NCBI GenBank assembly: GCA_036874045.1 | Contig: CM072339.1 | Coordinates: forward strand, 3,107,501 to 3,171,500 | DNA length: 64,000 nucleotides | Origin: Cymodocea nodosa | Lineage: Eukaryota; Streptophyta; Magnoliopsida; Alismatales; Cymodoceaceae | Direction of reading: 5' to 3' | In this document: in pieces, positions 48,433-58,161 of the stretch | How the letters are laid out: every line of letters begins with the position of its first letter | How positions within the stretch are numbered: position 1 is the stretch's first letter | The notes under the pieces: generated by a model | Told to the model about the DNA's origin: nothing | The model's input: the letters and a program-made list of their open reading frames with translations, nothing else | Databases searched by the model: none | Translations under genes and position numbers: made by a program

Positions 48433-50291
48433 TGTTTGGTTTTCCTAGTACTACACTAGAAAAACTTGGATTTGTTACTTCTATTTTTACTTAGTTAATT
48501 TATCTTTATGTCTATTCTTTCTTTTAGAAGTAAACAAACAACCTTTAATACAATTTAGATATTAATTCCAATTTGTACTTTAACTATAAGTGCATAGTGT
48601 CTATTGTATCAATGTGCAAGTACAGGTCGATCCCATAGGGAATTGCTGACAAATTTAAGAAATGTTTGATTGTGAACAATTCAAATTTATATTCAATAAG
48701 CACTCCGTTAAGTTACAGTTAACTCAACAGACTAAGTTCGTTGAATTATAGCTAACTCAACGGACTATCCTCATGGACTTAAGTTAACTCCACGAGCCTG
48801 TCTCTTTATAATACTACTATTTACAAAGGAATTCGGCCAACCATTGGGCGATTCCACAGATTGTAAATAACATCAATTAAACTTTTTAATGCTAGTTAAC
48901 ATTGGATTTATCATTAAGTAATACTAACATTCAGATGATTCAAACAGTAACCATTAAAATCTTTAAGTTGTTTTGTACGAACCAATTTCAATAAACTGTA
49001 AAATTAAAACTAATATAAAACAATCATAAAACTGATACAGATAACATTAATCACGATCCAACACAAACAATACAACACTCAAATACAACATACAAACAAA
49101 GATAAATTGTTTTTGGTATTTTTGTTTTTTATGTAATGGGCAAAAGGTGAAATGTAAAGTAACCTCACTTGACAGTAAATACTTCCGACACTACTTGCAA
49201 CGTGATTACACCACTGAAAATTAAACCACTTACAATTCTGTCTCCTCTCCTTATAGAATCGCGAGTCCAGAATTGCAAGATGATCTCCTCTTCAGCATAC
49301 AGGCATCAACCCGAAGTCAAGGCTAAAAGCTTTACGATCTCCTGAAATATGAGTCGACGCTTGGTGAAAATGTCTTCCCTTCCCGCGACGCGATCACTCC
49401 TCACAGTGGTTGTCAGGCACTGTGTTTGGCTTGAAATCGACCCGACATCAGGCAAGTATCCTCACATACCTTCGATGATTGGTGATTATGGTGGTGATAA
49501 TGATGGTTGGTGTGATACTTCAGAGAATCGCCGATACTGTTTGCAGAAATCTCGGTGCTCCTCCTCTATATACACTGGCCATCCATCAATCACACACCCT
49601 TCTTCTTTTTTTCTTCTTTCCTTTTATATTTCTTCCGTAGTAACTGCTTCTGCTTAAATGGTCGGTTGGATTTCCTTCCTTGAGATCAACGGTGATGATT
49701 TCTTTCTCCCTGCGCGATTGAATTCCTGCGTGATACGTGCAAACGTGGTTTTTCCTTCCAACTGTCTGTTCCTGCAACCGCTACAGTGGCATTTTAGAAA
49801 ATATATAGTCTGTGGAGTTACAGATAACTCAACGGTCTTTCTTCGTTGATTTAACTATAAAACACGTGCAAAAAAATAACTTAAGTTTATAATGCTAACC
49901 TAACGCGTTGCCTTAATGTTCAATATAGCAACTCAACGCGTACAATTATGTTAACTTAACGAGTTATAACTTAAGTAAATCTACTAGATCTCAACACATG
50001 TACTTCTGGAAATAAAATATTCTCTCTAAACATAACTGTTCGGCAATTTAAACATAACTATCTGAAATATCAGAAAATTCGGATACTTAAGAATTTCACA
50101 GCCTGCAACTTACCGACAGTTCATAAATGTACTAAATTAACATTAATTCCCCAAAATTAAGCAGATTCTTCAACTAAAGCATATAACAGTGCAATTATAA
50201 CATAATGGCTTAATTCTCATTTGATAAGCTAAATATTATGCAATTAACCATCATTTAACCGTTAATAATATGCACTTTTTCATTCTAAACA
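48433..50291 (-). repeat. 3' LTR of the gypsy element
   Basis: Matches 58162-60013 along its length. It has a TATAAAAGG on the minus strand at 49620-49628, GTTGAGTTA/TAACTCAAC motifs at 48708-48800 and 49815-49975, and one CACGTG at 49863-49868. Open frames inside it (49349-49849) are shared with the other LTR and show no domain. Confidence 0.93.
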
Positions 50292-50301
50292 CTTTCCCCA
50301 T
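50292..50301 (-). other. Polypurine tract of the gypsy element
   Basis: ATGGGGAAAG on the minus strand directly abuts the TGTTTAG start of the 3' LTR, as required for plus-strand priming. Confidence 0.85.
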
Positions 50302-52309
50302 ACCTAAATTTTGCTAGTCCCTTAGCAAACTAAGATCTAATTAATTGGTCTTTCAAAAAGTGCTAGAATTAATTCGTCCCCTTTTGTTTTTTTTTTTTTT
50401 CTTCTGTTTAGCATAAACATATATTCTATATGTTTCAGTAATCAACCTGTAAAGATATTTAGAATATATGTAAATTACATACAAAGTATATTATCTTCAT
50501 ATAGGTGTTAATTATATTATCGTTTGTTCTTCTTTTCATCATCTGTAATCCTGAATTTTCCAATAAGTTTTCTAGAAGAAATTTCAACAACATACGAATC
50601 AAAGTACTATCTAATTAAATCTGATTAAGACAAGTAGAATAAAGAATTGTATTTCCATTAAACAACTTCAAAAGTCAATTCAAGATTCATATTTCACCAA
50701 TTCTAGATAACAGAAAATATACTCGATTCATAAGATATCTATATTTCACAAAACACTTGTATCTTTTTAGAATAGTAAATGTTTTTTTTCTTTTCTTTTT
50801 TTTCTTTTTTTTGTGTACTTTAAAAGTTAATTTGACAAGCTTGAATCATACAAGAGCTTTCTAATGTACCCATGTAACGAGCTTTCAGTCAACAATCCCA
50901 AATCTGATCAGGATCTTAGGTTGCCAGATTTTCAAAGTCATTTTCAGGTCAACAATCCTTACATATCTATCTGCTCAAGTACAAAAGGCTCGTGATCAAA
51001 CAAGTCAATAAACTCTCAAAGTTTTTTTTCTTTTCTTTTTTTTTCTTTTTTTCTTTTTTTTTTCTAAAAATAAATGCACACACAAAACAAAACATTAATC
51101 ACATACTATATATACACGTATTTCATTAATACAAATGTAGTAAAACACCAATCTCATATAATCATGCTTCTATCATTTACTAAAAATATGAATCCATAAC
51201 AATAAGCTCATACTTTATCTATAGTTTAATAAGATCTACACATAAATCATTCTACAAGTTCAATCAGTCAAAGTAAATGTATCTTTCATCATATGTGTTT
51301 CATTTAATCTAGAATTCACATCTCAGCTCCTTCAGGACTTAAGATAATTTTCTAATTAAGCATTAAATATTCTGATTTCATTTTAAAATCGTGAAACTGT
51401 TAAACTCATGAAATTCAGAAAAATCATAAGATACTATATCTAGATTTACATAAATAATAAATTCTATAGCATCTTCTATAACCTTCTAAATATAACATTC
51501 AAGCAGTTTATAAAAATTTTATAGTCTCAATTATCAGATAGTTATAGTAAGTTCATAAAAATTTTCAATTTCCTCAAAACTTTGCAGTACCATTTTAATT
51601 CCTTTAATTAACAAACTTACATGGCTGTTACTTTAATTACCTCCCCCCCATACCTACATTTTGCATTGTCCTCAATGTAAAAGATTTGACAATAAGTACA
51701 GTAATTGTAGCAGGCATGAATAAAGTTTTGTTTGATTTAAAATTCAGGATAAGTAATTAGTTACATACCTTGTTCCATTTGTATCTCTTTCTGCATATTC
51801 TGATTTTTGATTCTGAAAAACTTTTCATTCCCAGATAAACATAGAATATAAAACAAAATAACATTTAACAGATATTAATAAATCAGTGTCTTGTGTGGAA
51901 CCCAGGCTCCTATGCCTTTGGTGGCTCACAAGCAAGCCAGTTGGTTTCCCAGAACATATACCAACAAACTGGATTGATATTTTGTTTTGTTTGTTTTTTT
52001 TTTATAAAATGAACATGAAAACTTCAAAATTCCTTTTTTTTTCTTTTTCTTTTTTTTAAAAATAAATGCAGAAGACACACGTTAAACACACAAAATCACA
52101 GCTTAAGAACATGATTGAAAAGTAGAAACAAATGGAATAAATGTATCAGTCCAAGCAAACTTTTTAGGCATAGTTCTTCTTGCTATTAATTCTGTTTTAA
52201 TGCAGTTCTTGTTCCTTTTTAATTTGTAAACATGCAATATATTATAAATTCCAAATACGAGTGTATTACCATTAATGATATGTAATGCATAAAGGGATCC
52301 TTTTTGGTT
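50302..52309 (-). other. Non-coding zone between the F-box frame and the 3' LTR, with repeated purine tracts
   Basis: No coding domain. Purine-rich tracts on the minus strand (A with scattered G) lie at about 50389-50402, 50781-50814, 51021-51065, 51989-52002 and 52027-52058. A short GC-richer island lies at 51890-51975. Confidence 0.6.
51640..51680 (-). other. Internal polypurine-tract-like motif
   Basis: The minus strand reads CATTGAGGACAATGC, then AAAATGTAGGTATGGGGGGG and AGG. The last part duplicates the context of the true polypurine tract (AAATTTAGGTATGGGG at 50292-50310). A G-run after a 'TTGAGGACAATG' block is a common post-pol signature in Athila/Tat elements (family knowledge). It may be an older or secondary priming site. 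Confidence 0.55.
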
Positions 52310-53413
52310 TCAAGGTAATGTAGCAGTTTCTATTTCTACATCTATTTCAATATACTCATCTTCCCACTTCCATTCATTCATGTCTTCCATAATCCATATT
52401 TGAAATTTCATCAGTTCATCCCACCATCTTATCAGACATAAAGTAGGATCATCTTCTTCATTATACCATATTCCTATTTGAATTTTATTAAATTTTTCAG
52501 ATGGTGGTTTAGCTATTTCACTCGGTACAGGTAAAATTTCTATATAATCATCATAACTGTCTATGCTCACTATGTATAAATCAGATCTATATGCTATTGA
52601 TATCTCCGTGACTAAATAGATATAACCATCAAGTATGACATGTGTTTGGTTAATTAATGATTTTTGTCCTAGATATATTATAATGTTTTCATTCCAAGAT
52701 ATGTTTAGAAAATTATACACACTTAAGCGTAAATCTTCACCCCAATTTCCTGTAGGTCTCCAATAATATAATTTTTCAGGAATTGTAGAATTTTTATCAG
52801 AAAATATTAAAGCTGACCCACAATTTTCAGTTGGTGCTTCAAATATATTAGGTATTCCTATATTACATTCTTCTCCTGTTATAGGATTTCTTATCAAAAT
52901 ATCAAGTAATGATAAACTTGCATACCTTGGTCTCGTCTTGTATATGATTAATCATTCATCTATCCCCATAATATGATTCATTCCTTCTAATGCATTGGGT
53001 GGAATTCCAGTAGTTTCTTCCATAGCAAGATATTCATGGGTATTTGAACTACGATTAAATGACCTTCATATGAATTCATCTCTAATCTTAGTCATTTTTG
53101 TAGCTTGTAGTCCCTGAAAATATTTTTCTTCAATACAATCTTTAATTTCCTTTGATACACAACACAGCCTGCACAGATCTTTAGCTGACAAGTTACTTAG
53201 TATTTCCCTTTGTGCATCCAACGGTAATTGCATTAATTCCATTTGTCGATTCAGTCTGAAGCTTTCCATTCTGAAGCCTTCTAGTTCCTCCAACGCTTTC
53301 TCCTTTCTCTTAAAAGTGCTGGTAACTCGTAAATAACATTCTGTTTCATATATATACTGCGCATCCATAAAGTGAATAAATCTCGTTGCAAGAACGTGAC
53401 TTGCAACGTGCAT
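52310..53413 (-). pseudogene. Captured F-box protein frame inside the gypsy element, with two in-frame TGA codons
   Basis: One reading frame of 367 codons from ATG 53413 to the stop at 52310-52312 is interrupted only by TGA at 53066-53068 (codon 116) and 52952-52954 (codon 154). Residues about 63-100 form an F-box: LPLDAQREILSNLSAKDLCR then LCCVSKEIKDCI, with the Leu-Pro start, the conserved I-L and the C-V-S-K core. Residues about 165-367 resemble an F-box-associated domain (RNPITGEECNIGIPN, YYWRPTGNWGEDLRLSVY, CLIRWWDELMKFQIWIMEDM). F-box proteins are substrate receptors of SCF ubiquitin ligases, with the F-box binding SKP1. The frame is in pol sense, lies between pol and the 3' LTR, and has no visible intron. 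A GTG-started extension upstream to 53446 is possible, but ATG 53413, or an inner Met near the F-box, is more likely. The two stops suggest decay after capture. Confidence 0.8.
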
Positions 53414-53519
53414 CGTGGTTCCTATTTTAATGGGTACGTGTACCACTACTAATTTAAAATTTTGGTAACCGCTAAACCGACGAAGTTTCGTTTGTGATTA
53501 GAAGAATAACTGTTCTGCT

Positions 53520-53700
53520 TAATCCACGAACTAACCTCGTTGAGTTATAGATTACTCAACGGAACACAGTCAGTTACTGTTGCTAACTCCACGGACTAAC
53601 TTCGTTGAGCTACAGATAACTCAACGGAGTAACCTTATATTATATTAATTACCTCGTGGAGTTTACGGTTAACTCAACGGACTTACTTCGTTGAGTTAAC
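53520..53700. repeat. Cluster of GTTGAGTTA...TAACTCAAC inverted repeats
   Basis: Successive GTTGAGTTATAGATTACTCAAC, GTTGAGCTACAGATAACTCAAC and GAGTTTACGGTTAACTCAAC palindromes, with unpaired GTTGAGTTA at the end, spaced about 60 bases apart. The same palindromes occur in the LTRs of this family (for example 48708-48765, 58434-58500 and 59540-59570). Confidence 0.7.
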
Positions 53701-53754
53701 ACTTGGCAACATCTAAGTTTCACTCTCGTAAGTTTTCTATTCTGTGTTTTTTTT

Positions 53755-54160
53755 TTTACAGGTTTAACCGACACTATGCTTCGGTCAGACCTAAATATTT
53801 TTTATTTTTTTTTATTTTTCTTTCGATTGAAACGATACTATGTTTAGGTAAAACTAATATTTTTTTCTGAAAATTAATATACAGTTTTTTTTCCGGTTTA
53901 ACCGATACTACGCTTCGGTCAGACCTAAATTTTTTTTTTTTTAATAATTTTTTTTTTTTTAATTTTCCGATTTAACCGATGCTACGCTTCGATCAAACCT
54001 AAATATTTTTTATTTTTTTATTTTTTACTTTTCTATCGGTTGGACCGATACTATGTTTCAATCAAACCAATTTTTTTAATAAAAAAAAAAATTTAATATA
54101 CAATTTTTTTTAATGTTCCGGTCATACCGATGGATCCAGTTGGTTGAACTGATAATATTT
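53755..54160. repeat. Tandem array of CGGTTTAACCGATACTACGCTTCGG-type units separated by poly-T
   Basis: Units start at about 53760, 53823, 53895, 53967, 54041 and 54115 and diverge progressively. The core contains the near-palindrome CGGTTTAACCG, then 'tactacgcttcggtcagacc', and T-rich spacers. The array lies directly after pol and before the hairpin cluster and F-box frame. Confidence 0.7.
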
Positions 54161-54227
54161 TCATGTTTTATATATATTTTTAATGTTTTATATATATATA
54201 TATATAAACATAAAAACTGATTTCTTA

Positions 54228-56870
54228 CTAAGTAAAGCTCGAGTAGTCCTCTACTCTGACTTCTTCTATAATTCTAAAGGAGCTTTTTGGTGTTTTCAGA
54301 ATAGATTTAAGTCTTTGTCCATTTACTTTAAATATATTCTGATTTTTAGGATTTTCAATTTCAATAGCTCCATAAGGATAAACATTTCAAACTATGTAAT
54401 GTCCTGCCCATCTAGATCTTAATTTTCTTGGATGGTTATGAAGTCTAGTCATATAAAGATATACTTCTTGTCCTATTTCAAAGTTTTTAGAAATAATTTT
54501 TCTATCATGATAGAATTTAATTTTCTCTTTATCTCTTACAGTCTTCGAATAAGCTTCATTTATAAATTCTTCTAATTCAATTAGTTGTGTTTTCCTATTT
54601 TCAGCAGCTTGATTTAAATTAGTGTTCAGAGTTTTTAATGCCCAATAAGCTTTATGTTCTATTTCAACAACTAAATGACAACATTTTCCATATACTAGCC
54701 TAAAAGGTGACATACCTAAGCTCGTTTTATAAGCAGTTCTATAAGCCCAAAGTGCATCTATCAATCTATTAGCCCAATCTGTTCTAGTAGGATTTACTAC
54801 TTTTTCCAAGATTAATTTAATTTGTTTGTTTGCACTTTCTACTTGTCCACTTGTTTGCGGATAATATGATGTTGCAATTTTGTGGTTTACTTCATATTTC
54901 TTCATTAAGACTTCAAAACTTCTATTACAGAAATGAGTTCCTCTATCACTGATAATAGCTTTAGGTATTCCAAATCTGGCAAATATATTTGTTCATATAA
55001 ATTGTATTACCATTTTGTTATCATTAGTTTTTGTAGGAATAGCTTCTATCCATTTAGATACATAATCCACCCCCAACAATATGTAATTAAATTGATTAGA
55101 CATAGGAAATGGACCCATAAAATCTATTCCCCACACATCAAAGATTTCAACCTCAACAATAGGATTAAGAGGCATCATATTCCTCTTTGATATTCTTCCT
55201 ATTTGTTGACATCTTAAACAACTTAAGCAATATTTATGAGCATCTTTGAATAGCGTTGACCAATAAAACCCACATTGCATAATTTTTGCATTAATTTTCC
55301 CTGAACCAAAATGTCCTCCACAAGCTTAGTCATGACAGAAAGACAATATGCTCGAATATTCAATTTCTGGAACACACCTCCTTAAAACCAGATCAAGACA
55401 TTTCTTAAATAAGTAAGGGTCTTCCCAATAGTAATATTTTACTCTTGAAAAAAATAATTTCTTATCCTGTCTATTCCAATCCTTAGGTGTTAAACCAGTA
55501 ACTAAGTAATTAACTATGTCGACATACCAAGGCATTGTGTTGATGGTCATTAATTATTCATTAGGAAAATTATCCTTAATTTCAATATTTGATTTTTCTA
55601 TTTGTAATCTTGATAAATGATTTGCTACTACATTCTCACAACCTTTTTTATATTTAATTTCTAAATCAAATTCTTGCAATAATAATATCCATCGGATCAA
55701 TCTAGGTTTAGTTTCTTTTTTCTTTATTAGATGTTTTAGGGTTGAATGATCCGTGTATACTATTACTTTAGCTCCAATCAGATATGATCTAAACTTTTCT
55801 AAAGCAAACACAACAGCTAATAATTCTTTTTCAGTAGTTGTGTAATTAACTTGAGCATCATTTAAAGTTTTGCTTGCATAATGAATCACTCTAGGAGATT
55901 TTTCTATCTTCTGTCCTAACACTACTCCTATAGCAAAATCAGAAGCATCGCACATTAATTCAAATGGATGGTTCCAATTAGGTGCTTGAATTATAGGAGT
56001 TGAAATTAAGCTAGTCTTAAGTTTGAAAAATGATTCCTTGCAATTTTTATCAAAGTTAAATAGAACATCTTTTAATAGATTAGTTAAAGGTCTAGCTATC
56101 TTGCTAAAGTCTTTAATAAATCTTCTATAAAAACCAGCATGTCCTAGAAATGATCTAATATCTTTTACTGATTTAGGTTTTAGTAGATTAGAAATTACTT
56201 CTATTTTAGCTTTATCTACTTCCAGAAATATATAGGTTAATTCATGAGGTAAATGTTTTAATTCTAAATGCTGCCCATCAGAAGCTAGAGCTACTAATTG
56301 AACATCATCATTTTTTAAATTAATTTCTTCCTGATCTCCTTCTATATTTATGCTTTAACTTTCTTCTAAAGTTTCAGAATTGATTTACATATTTAATTCT
56401 TCTTGAATCACATCATCTAACATATCTCCTTCATCCTCTAAAAAGTCTATGGTATGTAAGGACATTTCTAACTCCTTAATCCTTTCTGGTTTGAAAATAT
56501 TTAATTGAGTATCCTCATTACCATATGCTAACTTCATTACTCTAGTTTTACAATTTATAACAGCCCCTGATGTTGCTAAAAATGGCATTCCCAAAATTAA
56601 AGATGTATCACAATTTTTATGCTTAATTTGTTGGAAATCCAAAATTACAATATCAATAGGATATATAAAATTCTTGATTTTAATTAAGACATCCTCTATT
56701 TTTCCTCTAGGGTATCTTATACTTCTATCAGCTAATTGAATAACCGTACTAGTAGGAGTTAAGCCTTCTAATCCTAAGGATGCAAATATATCACTTGGCA
56801 TAATATTTATACATGCACCTAAGTCTATTAAGGTTCTTTCTAGAATGATATTTCCTATGGTGCATGATAT
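54228..56870 (-). pseudogene. Gypsy pol: protease, residual RT, RNase H and integrase in one frame, with RT core deleted
   Basis: A single frame runs from about 56870 to the TAG at 54228-54230, broken by stops at 56385, 56355, 55554, 55326, 54993 and 54387 (all in the same frame). The protease has the catalytic LIDLGACINIMPSD at about 56840-56795 and QLADRSIRYPRGKIEDVL, SLILGMPFLA after it. RT keeps only its entry ([16 protein letters not shown]) joined at about 56220 to its end ([35 protein letters not shown]). The fingers, palm and catalytic aspartates are missing, and the deletion preserves frame. RNase H (55955-55554) shows [43 protein letters not shown]. Integrase shows [37 protein letters not shown] and [13 protein letters not shown], giving D, D and E. 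The C-terminal end 'FKVNGQRLKS' is near 54335-54306. It cannot be an active polymerase. Confidence 0.9.
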
Positions 56871-58036
56871 AACAGGGATTCCAGGATCAGATAACTTTTT
56901 AGGAATTTGTGGCAGAAATAGGGAACTACTTTGCTCAGCAAAAAAACCTTTCTAAAAACTTTTCGCTCTCTTTTCTTAGTACACCAATCCTTTAGAAATT
57001 TAGCACAAGGTGGCATATTCTGCAATAGATCTAACAAAGGAATGTTAACTTGTACTTTTTCAAAAATATCTCTGATTTTTTCTAGTTTTTCAAGAATTGT
57101 TTGTTGTAATCTTTCAGGATAGGGTGCTAAAGATTTTGATTTCAAAGACTCTTTTTCTTTCAGTTGATTTGTTTGATTATTTTTAGCTTCAATTGCATAT
57201 TCAGATTGTTCTTTAGTGATTTCTAGATTTTCAGCTATTACATTTTCATTATCATTTTGATTTTTACTCTTGTCCACCTTCATATCATTTTCATTTTGAG
57301 TTTTTGGTGGTATATCAGTTCCAGATCTTAATGTTACACATACATCTTCCAGATTTTCGTTACTTTCATGATGTTTTTGTATATCATTTTTGTGATTATG
57401 ATCTTCAATTATTTTTAGTTTTAAAGTGCATTCTTTAAATTCTCTTACATTAGTGTTTTCTGTTTGTTGTATATTTTGCAAGTTGTGCAGGTTTATAACA
57501 TTATAATTCTCATTGTCCTGTTGCATAACTTGTATTTTCATTGCATTTTCGTCTAATACTTTTAATTTTGTTTCCAGATCATCTAATTTCATTGCATTCA
57601 ATTTTTGATCAATTTTCTTTATGGCTTTTTCAGTTTCGTAAATTATATCATGTTTAGGTTCTGAATATGATTCCTTATAATTTAATTGGTTGACTTCTTG
57701 TTGTTGACACACAAAGTATTCCAGTTTGTCCAGATTTTGCTCTATACTATGCTCCAGTCTGTCATAGCTATCTCAAACTTCAATGTCTCTCATCATATTA
57801 TACATTCTATACTGACCATCAGTTGGGTAAACTATAGGATTCTCATACTTGTCTCTATTATATTGAGGATAATTCATTTGTTGTTCATGGGATCTAACAA
57901 TCTGTAAATGTCTCAATTTAAAACAATCAGAAATGTCGTGTCCTTCAGAATTGCAGAATTCACATATGCTAATTAAAGGTTTCAGAAATCTTTGAGCATA
58001 AGCATATGCCATATTCTCGATTACAGAAGAAAACAC
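56855..58036 (-). pseudogene. Gypsy gag remnant: zinc knuckle and C-terminal region; N-terminal gag absent
   Basis: The frame from 58036 starts close to the primer site (about 100 bases) and reaches a CCHC knuckle at once: CEFCNSEGHDISDC (about residues 26-39). After an in-frame TGA at 57773-57775 it continues in the same frame through a polar Asn/Gln/Glu-rich stretch into YPERLQQTILEKLEKIRDIF, then QVNIPLLDLLQNMPPCAKFL, the conserved end of Athila-type gag before protease. Close to a T-homopolymer at about 56940-56946 the frame shifts into pol. The main capsid region expected upstream of the knuckle is missing, so this gag is deleted. Confidence 0.85.
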
Positions 58037-58083
58037 ACAACTCTAGCTATTAAAATGAAACAGTTCTAACAGTTGCTTATATT

Positions 58084-58137
58084 TATTCAATTCAATTCAA
58101 TTCAGTTCAATTCAATTTAGTTCAATTCAATTCAATT
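58084..58137. repeat. (TTCAA)n pentanucleotide tract next to the primer-binding site
   Basis: About ten TTCAA units, with two variants, sit directly against the tRNA-Asp primer site, in what is left of the 5' untranslated leader. Confidence 0.85.
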
Positions 58138-58154
58138 CCCCGGCAACGGCGCCA
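58138..58154 (-). other. Primer-binding site complementary to tRNA-Asp
   Basis: In plus sense CCCCGGCAACGGCGCCA equals the 3' end of plant tRNA-Asp(GUC) including the CCA tail. On the minus strand it therefore lies 7 bases inside the 5' LTR as a 17-base primer site. A complete tRNA gene is not present. The tRNA-Asp primer is typical of Athila/Tat-type gypsy elements. Confidence 0.92.
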
Positions 58155-58161
58155 TAAAACT

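Noticed and set aside
49349-49849. Open frames of 63-102 codons, repeated at 59079-59579
   Set aside because: They lie in both LTRs at equivalent positions, mostly antisense to the element, carry no domain and differ between the two LTRs without keeping frame. They are LTR sequence, not genes.
58138-58154. Possible tRNA-Asp gene
   Set aside because: Only the 17 bases of the tRNA 3' end plus CCA are present, at the exact place expected for a primer-binding site; no cloverleaf lies upstream.
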